From the NCBI RefSeq assembly GCF_001632775.1, contig NZ_CP015249.1, forward strand, positions 1-64,000: DNA of 64,000 bases. The letters are read 5' to 3'. Below the pieces are notes generated by a model. The model was not told the origin of the DNA. It saw only the letters and a list, made by a program, of their open reading frames with translations, and made no database searches. Shown here piece after piece: positions 8,468-18,393 of this stretch; positions within the stretch are counted from its first letter, which is position 1, and the number at the start of each line of letters is the position of its first letter. Origin of the DNA: Dokdonella koreensis DS-123 (lineage in GTDB: Bacteria; Pseudomonadota; Gammaproteobacteria; Xanthomonadales; Rhodanobacteraceae). Position numbers and translations under genes: made by a program.

Positions 8468-10870
8468 ATGCGCAGAAGAATCTACCGATTTCGCAACTTC
8501 CGGCTCGATCCGCAGGGACGGGAGCTGAGCCGGGACGGCCAGGGCATCGTCTTGCCCGCCAGCAGTATCGACTGCTTGATCTACCTGATCGAGAACCGCG
8601 AACGGTCGGTCGGACGCGACGAACTGGCGGCGGCGGTATGGGGGCGCGTCAACGTCAGCGAAGTGTCGGTCAATCACGCCATCATGCGATTGCGCCGCGC
8701 CTTGGGGGACACCGGCAACGAGCAGACCTTTATCCGCACACTACCGCGGGTGGGCTATCGCTGGATCGGCGAGTCGATTGCGCAGGACCTGATCGTCGAT
8801 CAAGACGCCGCCGCCGATCCCCTGCAAGCACCCGTCGAGCATCCCGTCGAGCACCGGCCGATCCCCGTCGATGTCGTCGGCCACCGCCTCGCAACTCCTT
8901 CCAGGAAGCTGCCCTACGTGCGCGCCGCCGCGATGCTCGCGGCGCTGGGTCTAGCCGTCGGTTTGGCCGGAAGCCTGTGGTGGCATCGCGCGGGGCGCGT
9001 CGTGGATCCGCAGGAGGCCATGGTGATGCGCTCGGCGACCGCCGTGGTACTGCCGGCACGCATCGATGCGTCGGACGAATGGACCTGGCTGGGTTTGGGT
9101 CTGATGGACCTGATCGCCAATCAGCTGCGGCGCAGCAACGTTCCCACCCTGCCCAGCGAGACGGTAGTGGGCCTGGTCAGGACGAACAACGGCAGCTCCA
9201 CCGGCGATCTGGCCGGTGTGTTGGATCGCAGCGTCCGCGGTGCGGCCATCCTGCGGATCGATCCGTATGCCGAGCAAGCGGCGGGCGTCTGGACGGTGCG
9301 TCTGGACGTCAAGGTCGCCGGTCAGGCTTGGCATGTAGAAAGCGAATCGTCTGATGTCCTGGCCGCCGCGCGTGATGCTGCCGATCAGATGATGTTCAAG
9401 TTGGGTCGAACCCCGGCGGGCCGTAGCGGAACGAGTACCACCCAAGCGCTGGACCAGCTGCAGCAGCAGATCAATGCGGCCATGTTGGCCAGCCAGCTGG
9501 CGTTGGCACGTTCCCTGGTCGACAGCGCACCGCCGGACTTGCGATCGCGCCCGGAAATCGCTTTTGCCGAAGCATCCATCGAGTTCTTCGCCGGCCGCTA
9601 TGACGCTACGCAGCATCATCTGGAGGTCCTGCTCGACCGCTTGCCACCGACCGCCAGCCCGCGATTGCGAGCGCAAGCGCTCAACCGCCTCGCTGCCAGT
9701 CACGCCAGGCGCAACCAGCTCGACGATGCGGACGCCGCCAGCGCCAAGGCCATCGCGTTCCTCGCATCGCACGACGAACCGGACTTGCTGGCGCGTGCCC
9801 ATGTCGGCCGCGGTGCGGTGGCATTGCGACGCTGGAAGCTCGACGAGGCCACCGCGCATTTCGGGCAAGCGCGGATGCTGTATGACGCCAGCCACGATCT
9901 TTCCGGCGAAGCCGATGTGGACCTCAGTCTGGGCTCGACAGCCATGGCGCGTGGCCAGCCCGGTGTCGCCTTGCCGCTGGTGCGGCGTGCCGCCGAACGC
10001 TTCGAGGCGCTGGCGATGTCCGACGCGCGCATCATCGCGCTGCGCAATGTGGCCGACGCCCACACCCTGCTGCTGGAGCATCACGAGGCACTCGCGACGA
10101 CGGACCGCTTCTGGCCGGTGGAGACCCACTCTGGCAACCAGAGCGAGCGTTGGTGGACGATGCTGTCCCGGGCCCGCGCCTTGGTCGGTGTCGGGCGGCT
10201 GGCCGACGCCGATGCGTTGTTGCGCCAGGTGAGCGAACACAGTGATCCGCAGCGCGACGGCGTGGCGCGCGCCGTCAGTGCCGCTCAAGCGGCCCAGCTG
10301 AGCCTTCTGAAAGGCGACACCGACATGGCGCTCGCGCATGCCAGAGCGGCCCTGACGCCGGTGTTGGAGGAGCGTGATGACTTCATCTACGCCACGACCT
10401 GGCGGACGCGGATCATCGCCCTGCATCAGGCAGGCGAGGTAGCCGGCGCGGCGCGGGAGGTCGTCGCCTTGACCGCCTGGGCGGCGACCCGGCAAGCCAA
10501 CGACCGGCGCCAGCTCTACGTGGCAATGACCCAGGCCGAGCAGGCGGAGATCGAGGGACACGGCGATCAGGCACTGCAGCGCTACGGCCAGGCCATGGCG
10601 CAGGCGCAACGCATCGGCGTACCCGAGGACATCGTTGCGATCGGCCAACTCTACGTGCGTACCCTGCTGGCTGCCGGCCTGCTGGACCAGGCCAGCTCCG
10701 TCAGCGGCCAACTGGCCTCATGGGCCCACCAGGATGCCCGGGCCGCCTGGACCCAGGCCAGCGTCTATGCCGCTGCCGGCAACGACGATGCGGCACGCAA
10801 GGCGCTCGATCGGGCGCAGCACATAGCCGGTGAGCGACCGCTTCGGGACCCCGCCATCCAGCGGCCCTGA
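8468..10870 (+). CDS. Membrane-anchored winged-helix (CadC/ToxR-like) regulator with periplasmic TPR-like domain
   Basis: An 800-residue protein. Residues about 4-100 form an OmpR/PhoB-type winged-helix DNA-binding domain (FRNFRLDPQGREL, AAAVWGR, FIRTLPRVGYRWIG). One transmembrane helix (about 152-173) separates it from a long C-terminal part rich in Ala/Leu helical pairs typical of tetratricopeptide repeats, which should lie in the periplasm. This is the CadC/ToxR arrangement, in which a periplasmic signal is passed to a DNA-binding domain at the membrane. The protein at 30443 has the same length and layout and is a clear paralogue. Target genes are unknown. The secreted protein downstream (11212) is one candidate. 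Confidence 0.85.
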   Translation: MRRRIYRFRNFRLDPQGRELSRDGQGIVLPASSIDCLIYLIENRERSVGRDELAAAVWGRVNVSEVSVNHAIMRLRRALGDTGNEQTFIRTLPRVGYRWIGESIAQDLIVDQDAAADPLQAPVEHPVEHRPIPVDVVGHRLATPSRKLPYVRAAAMLAALGLAVGLAGSLWWHRAGRVVDPQEAMVMRSATAVVLPARIDASDEWTWLGLGLMDLIANQLRRSNVPTLPSETVVGLVRTNNGSSTGDLAGVLDRSVRGAAILRIDPYAEQAAGVWTVRLDVKVAGQAWHVESESSDVLAAARDAADQMMFKLGRTPAGRSGTSTTQALDQLQQQINAAMLASQLALARSLVDSAPPDLRSRPEIAFAEASIEFFAGRYDATQHHLEVLLDRLPPTASPRLRAQALNRLAASHARRNQLDDADAASAKAIAFLASHDEPDLLARAHVGRGAVALRRWKLDEATAHFGQARMLYDASHDLSGEADVDLSLGSTAMARGQPGVALPLVRRAAERFEALAMSDARIIALRNVADAHTLLLEHHEALATTDRFWPVETHSGNQSERWWTMLSRARALVGVGRLADADALLRQVSEHSDPQRDGVARAVSAAQAAQLSLLKGDTDMALAHARAALTPVLEERDDFIYATTWRTRIIALHQAGEVAGAAREVVALTAWAATRQANDRRQLYVAMTQAEQAEIEGHGDQALQRYGQAMAQAQRIGVPEDIVAIGQLYVRTLLAAGLLDQASSVSGQLASWAHQDARAAWTQASVYAAAGNDDAARKALDRAQHIAGERPLRDPAIQRP

Positions 10871-11211
10871 GCGACGCAGGCCGGCGTCCGGCGTCCGCGC
10901 ACAGCGCCGCACAGCGCCGCACAGCGGCTGCACAGCTCGATACAGCGCGCCGGAACGCACACGCCCCTTCGTTTGCAGACAATGGGTTACGTCCGCGATC
11001 GATCCCTCGCCCCTGCCGGTCGGGGCCGAAGAACCGGCCGGCACGGCTGAAGCCGGCAATGGCCGGAGCGTCACGGCAGGGGATCGGCGCCCGCCGCGAT
11101 TCGGGCTGCCGTCAACCGGCCGATCGCACGCGGAGCGCATACAGGGACATCCATCAACGGCGAGTGCCCAGGGGCGCCATGCCACACGACCATACGGGGA
11201 GTCATTCACTG
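10871..11211. other. Intergenic region with short tandem repeat
   Basis: About 340 bases without a supported gene. Near its start the 10-mer ACAGCGCCGC is repeated in tandem (10901-10920), followed by a degenerate third copy. The rest should hold the promoter of the secreted protein. A GGGGAG ribosome-binding site lies about 10 nt before its ATG. Confidence 0.5.
10901..10930. repeat. Short tandem repeat of ACAGCGCCGC
   Basis: Two exact 10-bp copies plus a third imperfect copy (ACAGCGGCTG), 31 nt after the regulator stop codon. Slippage-prone, and of unknown function. Confidence 0.6.
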
Positions 11212-14181
11212 ATGCACAAGCGCACGCCCACCCTCATCTGCCTCCTCCTCTGCCTGCTGGTGACCACCGCTGCGGCGTCCGCCAGCTCTCCCGCTGCCCT
11301 TCGCGACCCGCCGGACGCCGGACCGGCCGTCCCATCACCTTTCATGTACCCGAGAAACGTCTCCGGCAGAGCGGTGCTGTATTCGCAAACCGGCACCTAC
11401 AGCGCCGCCATCGTCGCCACCAACGCGATCGGCGACGACGTCTTCGACAGTTATGCCGCCGATGATTTCACGGTGTCCCACAGTGCCGGCTGGACGGTGA
11501 GCGCATTCAACTTCGCGGTCACGTTCCAGGACGGAGCTCCCGATCCTGGTACGACCTACAACGTCAACGTCTTCGCGGATGCCGGCGGCGTCCCGAACGA
11601 CGCAGTTCCCCCGCGCTGCGCCGGCGTCGATCTATCCGGCACGTTGGATGCAACACACACCGCACTGAGTGTCGCGCTGCCGACGGCGTGCCTGTTGCCT
11701 GCGGGCCTGTACTGGGTCGTACTGCAGGCCAATCTGAACGCCTCGGTTTCGGAGAACAAGATGTACTGGTCGTCGTGGCGATCGGCCACTCCTCCCGGCG
11801 CGCCGGCGCACTGGAAGAACCCCAGCGATGCATTCTTCACCGGTTGCCTGACCTGGCGCCCCACCACCCGTTGCGGCTACACGGGAAACACCCAGGGTTT
11901 CGAGGTGGTGGGCGCCATTGGCGGAGGCGGCGCATGCACGGTCGATGGCATCTGCCTGGACGTCACGCTCGGTACCGACCTGTCTCCGGGCGCCTGCGGG
12001 GATGCCCGGACGTTAGCGGTGTGGACCGGCGATCCGGTCAACTACTGCTACGTGCTGACCAACAACTCGGGCATGCCGCTACGGCATCATTCGCTCAGCG
12101 ACAACATCGACGGAACGATCCTCGACTTGCAGGTCGAGCCGGTGGCCGACGGGGCATCGCTGCAATACAACCGCATCTTGACACCGGCGGCCAGCCAGAC
12201 CCGAACAGCGGTCTGGTCCGCCTATGCCGTTCCCCCCGGCTACACCCATGCCTACGCGTACAGCGGGCCCATCGCGGACCGGCTCTTGTGCACCGGTTTC
12301 GAAGCGCCGCCGTGTGACCCGGGCGAAGGTGGCTTCATCGACATCACCATCACCGGCATCGGTGGTCCGATCGCGGACGACGGTGCCGTCGCGCGCACGC
12401 TGCCATTCTCCTTCACGTTCTATGGCACGACGTCCAATGCGCTGTGCATCGGCAACAATGGCTACATCCTGTTCGGGACCACGGCCTGTCCGACGGGCGG
12501 CTATTCGCAAAACACTCCCTTGCAGGACGCCTCGTTCCCGGCGCCGGCCATCCTCCCCTACTGGGACGATTTCGCCGCGACCGGCGGAGGCACGGCACGT
12601 GGCATCGTTCTGCACGCGACGACAGGCACCGCGCCGAACCGAAAGTACATCGTGGAATGGTTCAATGTGGCCCCGGCCAGCGACACCACGGGCAGCGACG
12701 ACGGTGTGACGTTCGAGGTCATCTTCGACGAAGCCACGCAAACCGTTCGCTTCGAGTACCAGGACGTGGCGATGACGGCCCAAGGAGCACCGGTCGGTGA
12801 AGGTCGTTCGGCGACGATCGGGCTGAAGAAGAACGCGGACCTGTTCAACGAGTTCTCGTTCGGCCAGGCGGTGCTCGCCGATCAGTCGCGGATCGAATGG
12901 CCCGCCGTCGCCGCCCAGAGCTTCACCGCCGCTACCACGACCGTCCTCGATGTCGGTCTGCCGGTGATCGCCGTGGCGCCGGCAGCACTGAGCGCCAGTG
13001 TGGCCCCCGGTGGAAGCCTCACGCTGCCGCTTGCCGTCAACAACACAGGCACACGCGAGCTGACCTGGCGCATCGATCCCGCGCCCTCCAACGCGCACCT
13101 GCGTGCGTACGCCGAGGCGATCGGTGCCAGCGCGACACCCGCCGATGTGGCATCGCGTATCGGCAGCGTCGACAGGCAGCGCCCTTCGACACCGCACAAG
13201 CCGCTCGAATCGAGCCCGGCGCCGCTCGGCGCCACGGCAGCGCCGTCCTTCGCCATCACCAACTACTCGCGCGAGTACCTGACACTGGATGCCGCCACAC
13301 CCGGGACGGCGACGGTCATTGCGCCGGCTCCTGAAGGGCCCTTGTACAAGACCGCCACCTTCGTCAACGACGTCTTCACCAAGCAGTATGTCGCCGCCGT
13401 CACGCCGGGCTACGGCACGGCGATCATCGATACCGCGACTGGTACGGCCACGCCGTTGGGCGGGCCACCCACGGTGCCGGGCGACCAGTGGTTCGGCATC
13501 AAGTGGGATGAGATTTCCGACACGCTGTACGGCGCCGGCTGTGGCGTCCTCAGCACCGAAGGGCCCTATTCGTGCCATCTCTACAAGATCGATCCACGGA
13601 CCGGCGCGGTGACCGAAGGCCCGCTGGTCACCGGGGCCGGCGATCCGACCTACGGCCTGATCCTCATCGACATCGCGATCGATCCCAGTGGCCTGATGTA
13701 CGGCATCAACTACATCAATGGCGATCTCGTAGCGATCGACAAGCTCACCGGTGCAGCGCAGGTTGTCGGCTCCACCGGCGTGCTTCCGCAGTACGTGCAG
13801 TCGATCGATTTCGACCAGGCCACCGGTTCGCTCTACTGGGCATCCTATGACGGGAGCATCGGCAACATGTATCGCGTCGATACCACTACCGCTGCCCTCA
13901 CCCTGGTGGGACCGCTGGTCAACAACGAGGAAATCTACGCGTTCTCGATCGCCACGTCGGGCGGCGCATGCCTCGATCCCGCCGATGTGCCGTGGCTTTC
14001 GACAGACCGTACCAGCGGACTGACCCTGCCCGGAACCGGTTCCATGATGAACGTGACCTTCAATGCGCTCGGCTTGGCGAGCGGAACCCACACCGCGATG
14101 CTTTGCATCTTCAGTAACGATCCGGCCAACCGGCGCATGACGGTACCGGTTCGCCTGGTGGTTGGCGACGGCTCGCCGTAG
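11212..14181 (+). CDS. Large secreted protein of unknown function
   Basis: A 989-residue protein with a signal peptide (MHKRTPTLICLLLCLLVTTAAASA). The ATG at 11212 is preceded by GGGGAG, so the longer frame from 11059 is not used. The N-terminal part (about 60-245) resembles beta-rich extracellular domains. The middle contains DRLLCTGFEAPPC (about 357), a segment like the C-terminal tails of neighbouring secreted proteins but internal here. After it comes a nidogen-like beta domain (FTFYGTTSNALCIGNNGYILFG) and a region with bacterial-protease-type companion features (ITNYSREYLTLDAATPG, then a propeller-like LYKIDPRTGAV section). The last ~100 residues (LSTDRTSGLTLPGTG to the stop) form an Ig-like end domain. 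Likely secreted; no catalytic motif was recognised. Confidence 0.75.
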   Translation: MHKRTPTLICLLLCLLVTTAAASASSPAALRDPPDAGPAVPSPFMYPRNVSGRAVLYSQTGTYSAAIVATNAIGDDVFDSYAADDFTVSHSAGWTVSAFNFAVTFQDGAPDPGTTYNVNVFADAGGVPNDAVPPRCAGVDLSGTLDATHTALSVALPTACLLPAGLYWVVLQANLNASVSENKMYWSSWRSATPPGAPAHWKNPSDAFFTGCLTWRPTTRCGYTGNTQGFEVVGAIGGGGACTVDGICLDVTLGTDLSPGACGDARTLAVWTGDPVNYCYVLTNNSGMPLRHHSLSDNIDGTILDLQVEPVADGASLQYNRILTPAASQTRTAVWSAYAVPPGYTHAYAYSGPIADRLLCTGFEAPPCDPGEGGFIDITITGIGGPIADDGAVARTLPFSFTFYGTTSNALCIGNNGYILFGTTACPTGGYSQNTPLQDASFPAPAILPYWDDFAATGGGTARGIVLHATTGTAPNRKYIVEWFNVAPASDTTGSDDGVTFEVIFDEATQTVRFEYQDVAMTAQGAPVGEGRSATIGLKKNADLFNEFSFGQAVLADQSRIEWPAVAAQSFTAATTTVLDVGLPVIAVAPAALSASVAPGGSLTLPLAVNNTGTRELTWRIDPAPSNAHLRAYAEAIGASATPADVASRIGSVDRQRPSTPHKPLESSPAPLGATAAPSFAITNYSREYLTLDAATPGTATVIAPAPEGPLYKTATFVNDVFTKQYVAAVTPGYGTAIIDTATGTATPLGGPPTVPGDQWFGIKWDEISDTLYGAGCGVLSTEGPYSCHLYKIDPRTGAVTEGPLVTGAGDPTYGLILIDIAIDPSGLMYGINYINGDLVAIDKLTGAAQVVGSTGVLPQYVQSIDFDQATGSLYWASYDGSIGNMYRVDTTTAALTLVGPLVNNEEIYAFSIATSGGACLDPADVPWLSTDRTSGLTLPGTGSMMNVTFNALGLASGTHTAMLCIFSNDPANRRMTVPVRLVVGDGSP

Positions 14182-14614
14182 CGCGTCGGTGCGGGTCGGA
14201 CGGCGAGGCATCCGGGTTGGGTGCCCGCCGTCGGGGGGAACCGGTGAGGCATCGGCCCAGGTGCCGGAGTCGCAACGAACCGGCCGTCCGCGGCCCCGAA
14301 ACCGGAGCGTCCGAGCGGGCGATGACGGAGAGCGCGAATGTCGCGGGTCTCCATGAGGTCCGGTGGATCGATCTACCGCTGGAGGACCTTTCGATGCGCT
14401 GGGAGCGCGGTGATCGCCTGCTGCCGTTCGGCGACCGGGACGAGGGCGGGCCGGGTCGAGGCGATCCGCGCGAGGCCCTGGTTGCACTGAGCCCGGACGA
14501 CGACGGCCTGCAGGGCCGGGACATCGGCGCAGCGAACGCGCCGGTGCTCCTTGGCGTGGCGTTGCCCGCCCGGGAGTGAGCAAGGACCGCGATGCAACCC
14601 AGGTCGGCCGACGC
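14182..14614. other. Intergenic region, no gene recognised
   Basis: About 430 bases between convergent genes. Open frames exist on both strands (for example 14217-14579 on plus), but their predicted proteins are Arg/Gly/Pro-rich composition artefacts with no recognisable domain. Possibly decayed sequence; nothing specific seen. Confidence 0.4.
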
Positions 14615-15928
14615 TCAGAAGCCCAGCGCGAACATCGCGAAGGCGACCCCCAGGCCGAGCAGCGGCACGACCACCGTCATCGCGGCCATCGGGAAGTAGG
14701 CGGCCTTGTGCGTCTCGCCGCAGACGGCGCGGATCGTCGTGACGATGTAGCCGTTGTGCGGCATCGCATCGAGCGTGCCCGATGCCAGGGCGACCGAGCG
14801 GTGCAACTGCGAAGGATCGACGCCCTGCGGCAGGTAGAGCGGGGCGAGGATCGGCAGTGCGATGGCTTGCCCCCCGGACGCGCTGCCGGTCATCGCGGCG
14901 ATCGCGGCGACGGCGAACGCGGCATTGACGACACCGTGGCCAGGCAGGTGTGTGATCCAGTCGACCGCCAACGTGAAGCCGGGTACGCCCTTGGCGACCG
15001 CGCCGAAGCCGACCACCGCCGCCGTGTTGCCGATCGCGATCAGTGCGTCGGCGCTGCCGCTGGCGAGCGCGGCACCCGGCGCGCTCAGGTGGCGCCAGCC
15101 GACCACGGCGGTCAGCACGCAGCCGGCGAGCAGGGCCACGATCAGCGCCGAGGTGTGCAGGCGCTCGTGCAGCAGAAAGCTCAGGACCAGCACCGCCAGC
15201 AATGGCACCAATGACAGCAGCGGCGAGGGCAGCGTCTCGCGGCTGTCGACCGGGTCGCCTTCCCGCGGCTCGAAGCGCTCGCCGCGCGCGCGAGCCCGAC
15301 CGATCATCCAGTTGAGCCAGTACTGGCCGACGATCGCCATGACGATCGCCGCAGCCAGGCTGGCCTGCCAGGCGGCCCATGGCGAGGTGCCGAGGTATTT
15401 GATCGGGATCCAGTTCTGGATCTCCGGCGAGCCGGCCGCCGTCATCGTGATCGAGATCGAGCCGAAGCCGAGCGCGGCCGGGATGAAGCGGCGCGGCAGG
15501 TCGGCGGCGCGGAACAGGCTGAGCGCGGTCGGGTACACCGAGAAGGCGACCACGAACAGGCTGACGCCGCCGTAGGTCAGCACGATGCAGGCCACGACGA
15601 TCGCCAGCGCCGCGTGGCGCGGGCCGATCGTGCGCAGCACCCAGCGCGCGACCGCGTCGGCGGCGCCGGTGTCCTGCATCAGCTTGCCGAAGATGCAGCC
15701 GAACAGGAACATGAAGAACCAGCTCGCGATGAAGCCGCTGAAGCCCTGCATGTAGCTGCCGAGCGCGTCGGTGGCCGCCGGCTCGCCGTTGGCCGGCAGC
15801 AGCGGCAGGCCGCTCGCCAGCGCGACGACGGCGGCGCAGACCGGCGTGGCGATGAACAGGCTGACGCCACGCATCGCCATGGCGACGAGCAGCGCCAGGC
15901 CGGCCAGGAGGCCGAACAGACTCAGCAT
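14615..15928 (-). CDS. GntP-family permease (candidate 3-hydroxybutyrate or hydroxy-acid importer)
   Basis: A 437-residue integral membrane protein with 12 or more hydrophobic helices and GntP/CitM-like sequence (FGCIFGKLMQDTGAADAVA, GGVSLFVVAFSVYPTALSLF, GSASGGQAIALPILAPLY, ASGTLDAMPHNGYIVTTI). GntP proteins are proton symporters for gluconate and related hydroxy acids. The Pseudomonas 3-hydroxybutyrate permease HbuT belongs to the same superfamily. The ATG at 15928 faces the TonB-dependent receptor across a 189-bp divergent region. Placement beside two poly-3-hydroxybutyrate hydrolases suggests monomer uptake. The substrate is inference. Confidence 0.8.
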   Translation of the reverse strand: MLSLFGLLAGLALLVAMAMRGVSLFIATPVCAAVVALASGLPLLPANGEPAATDALGSYMQGFSGFIASWFFMFLFGCIFGKLMQDTGAADAVARWVLRTIGPRHAALAIVVACIVLTYGGVSLFVVAFSVYPTALSLFRAADLPRRFIPAALGFGSISITMTAAGSPEIQNWIPIKYLGTSPWAAWQASLAAAIVMAIVGQYWLNWMIGRARARGERFEPREGDPVDSRETLPSPLLSLVPLLAVLVLSFLLHERLHTSALIVALLAGCVLTAVVGWRHLSAPGAALASGSADALIAIGNTAAVVGFGAVAKGVPGFTLAVDWITHLPGHGVVNAAFAVAAIAAMTGSASGGQAIALPILAPLYLPQGVDPSQLHRSVALASGTLDAMPHNGYIVTTIRAVCGETHKAAYFPMAAMTVVVPLLGLGVAFAMFALGF

Positions 15929-15957
15929 GGAGGACTTCCCGACGTAAGGACGCGGCC

Positions 15958-15998
15958 AGTATCCGAAGCGGTGCCCGGCGCCGGCATTGTACGAAGGT
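15958..15998 (-). promoter_or_regulatory. Putative activator site and -10 element for the permease
   Basis: CATTGTACGAAGGT (15985-15998, plus strand) contains half of a 16-bp palindrome, TTGTAC-GAAG-GTACAA (15987-16002). On the minus strand GATACT (15963 to 15958) is a plausible -10 for the permease. A start near 15951 would centre the motif at about -40, the usual place for a class II activator. The same motif with two changes lies in the crbR/oligomer-hydrolase promoter region. The bound protein is inferred to be the NarL-type regulator of this locus. Confidence 0.55.
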
Positions 15999-16117
15999 AC
16001 AACTGCCCCGCGGCCCGGTGCGTTGCAGACTTCGCTGCGATCCGGCCCGCGTGCCGCGCCGCGGTGCGTGCGCGCCGCGGCCGAAACGACGACAACGCCA
16101 CGAAGCGAGGGGACTCC

Positions 16118-18361
16118 ATGAAGCGCAATCATCTGAGCCTGGCCGTCGGCCTGGTCCTGGGCCTGGCCGCCGCCGTGCCGCCGGCGGCGGCGCAGACCGC
16201 CGAACCCGCCGCGCCGGCGCAGGACGGCGAGATCGAACGCCTCGACGGCATCACCGTGACGGCGCGCCGCCGCGAGGAGAGCATCCAGAAGGTGCCGGTG
16301 GCGGTCAGTGCGTTCGGCGAGCAGGACCTGCAGCAGATGCAGGCGCAGAACATCGACAGCCTGCAAGGCTCGGTGCCGAACATGAACATCGTCCAGGGGC
16401 GCGGCTCGTCCTCGTCGGTCAACGTGTTCATCCGCGGCATCGGCCAGCCCGACGCGCTGCAGACCTTCGACCCGGGCGTGGGCATCTACGTCGACGACGT
16501 CTACTACTCGCGCATCCAGGGTGCGCTGTTCGGCCTCTACGACGTCGACCACATCGAAGTGCTGCGCGGCCCGCAGGGCACGCTGTACGGCAAGAACTCG
16601 ACCGGCGGCGCGATCAAGATCGTCACGCGCGAACCGGGCGAGACCACCGAGGGCAACGTCGAGCTGACCGTCGGCGACCACGGCCTGTTCGAGGCCAAGG
16701 CCTATGCGGCGATGCCGCTCACCGAGCACTGGGGCTTGAGCGCCGCGCTGATGAGCACCGGCAACGACGGCTTCGTGAAGGATCCCGACACCGGCAAGCG
16801 CTACAACCAGAACGACACCGAGGCGGTGCGCATCAAGCTGGTCGGGCGCCCGACCGATACCTTCAAGGCGGCCTTCACGCTCGACTACACGCACCAGGAC
16901 AACCCGCTGACGCTGGGCAATCCGCAGGCGCCGCTGATCCAGACCGACCTGGCGCTCGGGCCGCGCGTGCTGCGCGAGCCGGTGGGTGGCGAGTACGACT
17001 TCCGTACGCGCACCTCGTTCGGGCCGGACCAGGGCCAGAAGCTCAACCACAAGGGCCTGGCGGCCAACCTCGGCTGGGACCTCTCCGACAGTTGGTCGCT
17101 CAAGAGCATCACCGCGTACCGGCAGCTGGTGTCCAAGTCCTACATCGACATCGACGCGTCGGAGTTCTCGCTCGGCGACGTCTACGTCGGCATCGACCAG
17201 AACCAGTTCAGCCAGGAGCTGCAGGCGCAGTTCGACAACGGCGGCCCGGTGCAGGCCACCTACGGCGTCTACTTCCTGCGCGAGCACGTGCCTTCGACGC
17301 AGTACGCCTGGGCCGACGACCTCTACAGCGTGGCGACCGCGCCGGTGACGTTCCTGCGCACCATCGGCGACGACCTCACCACCAAGAGCTACGCCGCCTA
17401 CGGCCAGGTCAACTGGGAATTCGCCCCGTCCTGGACGCTCGGCGCGGGCCTGCGCTACACGCGCGAGCGCAAGGAGTACGACCGCACCACCTCCACCTTC
17501 TGGGGTCCGCTGCTGGCCAGCCTCGACGGCACCGTCGCCTTCGACGCCAGCAAGAGCTGGGACGCCTGGACGCCGTCACTGAGCCTGACCAAGGCGTTCT
17601 CGGACCGGCTGATGGGCTACGTCTCGGCCAACCGCGGCTTCAAGTCTGGCGGCTTCAACGGCCGCGCCAACGCCGCCGCCGAGGCGGCGCGGCCGGAGTT
17701 CGATCCGGAGTTCGTCTGGACCTATGAGCTGGGCCTCAAGTCCAGTTCGGCGGACGGGCGCCTGATCGGCAACGTCAGCGTGTTCCACAGTGAGTACAAG
17801 AACTTCCAGGCGCGCGTCAGCGGCGAGGAAGTGGGCAGCTTCCCGGTGCTCAACGCCGCCAAGCTGAAGATGGACGGTGTCGAGTTCGAGGGCATCGCGC
17901 TGATCGGCGAGGGCACGCGCCTGTCCGCGCAGATCGGCTGGATGGATGCACGCTACGCCTCGTTCGACGACCCGCGCGTGGCCAGCGCCCCGATCTACGC
18001 GAACCTGCACGACCATGTGCCGTTCTCGCCGGAATGGACCGGACGCATCGCTGCCAGCCACACCTTCAACCTCGCCACCGCGGGCAGCCTGACGGTCGGC
18101 GGCGACTACGCCTACCGCTCCAAGACCTGGCTCAGCGTGGACAATCGCGACGTGCTGGCGCAGAACGGCTTCGGCCTGGCCGGGCTCTACGGGATCTGGG
18201 ATTCGCCGAGCCTGAAGTGGCAGGTCCGCGGCGGCGTGCGCAACCTCACCGACAAGGTCTACAAGACCGATGCGCAGGAGTTCTCGAGCGTCGGCAACAT
18301 CCAGACCGCGTACTATGGCGTGCCGCGCAACTACTACCTGACCGCCCGCTATAGCTTCTGA
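16118..18361 (+). CDS. TonB-dependent outer-membrane receptor
   Basis: A 747-residue outer-membrane receptor. The start ATG at 16118 follows GCGAGGGG, and a signal peptide is visible (about 1-26, AVPPAAAQTA). A TonB-box-like and plug start follows (DGITVTARRREESIQKVPVA), then plug motifs (DDVYYSRIQGALFGLYDVDH, LRGPQGTLYGKNSTGGAIKI) and a beta-barrel ending in YSF, the expected aromatic C-terminus. It takes up a substrate with energy from TonB-ExbBD. The substrate is not shown by sequence. Its place 32 nt upstream of a lipoprotein PHB depolymerase suggests uptake of 3-hydroxybutyrate oligomers, and the two genes are probably co-transcribed. Confidence 0.9.
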   Translation: MKRNHLSLAVGLVLGLAAAVPPAAAQTAEPAAPAQDGEIERLDGITVTARRREESIQKVPVAVSAFGEQDLQQMQAQNIDSLQGSVPNMNIVQGRGSSSSVNVFIRGIGQPDALQTFDPGVGIYVDDVYYSRIQGALFGLYDVDHIEVLRGPQGTLYGKNSTGGAIKIVTREPGETTEGNVELTVGDHGLFEAKAYAAMPLTEHWGLSAALMSTGNDGFVKDPDTGKRYNQNDTEAVRIKLVGRPTDTFKAAFTLDYTHQDNPLTLGNPQAPLIQTDLALGPRVLREPVGGEYDFRTRTSFGPDQGQKLNHKGLAANLGWDLSDSWSLKSITAYRQLVSKSYIDIDASEFSLGDVYVGIDQNQFSQELQAQFDNGGPVQATYGVYFLREHVPSTQYAWADDLYSVATAPVTFLRTIGDDLTTKSYAAYGQVNWEFAPSWTLGAGLRYTRERKEYDRTTSTFWGPLLASLDGTVAFDASKSWDAWTPSLSLTKAFSDRLMGYVSANRGFKSGGFNGRANAAAEAARPEFDPEFVWTYELGLKSSSADGRLIGNVSVFHSEYKNFQARVSGEEVGSFPVLNAAKLKMDGVEFEGIALIGEGTRLSAQIGWMDARYASFDDPRVASAPIYANLHDHVPFSPEWTGRIAASHTFNLATAGSLTVGGDYAYRSKTWLSVDNRDVLAQNGFGLAGLYGIWDSPSLKWQVRGGVRNLTDKVYKTDAQEFSSVGNIQTAYYGVPRNYYLTARYSF

Positions 18362-18393
18362 TCGCGGCCGCGCTCATGAGGAAGGACCAGTCG

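Noticed and set aside
14217-14579. Plus-strand frame of 120 codons between the secreted protein and permease genes
   Set aside because: No ribosome-binding site, no domain, composition typical of random high-GC frames.
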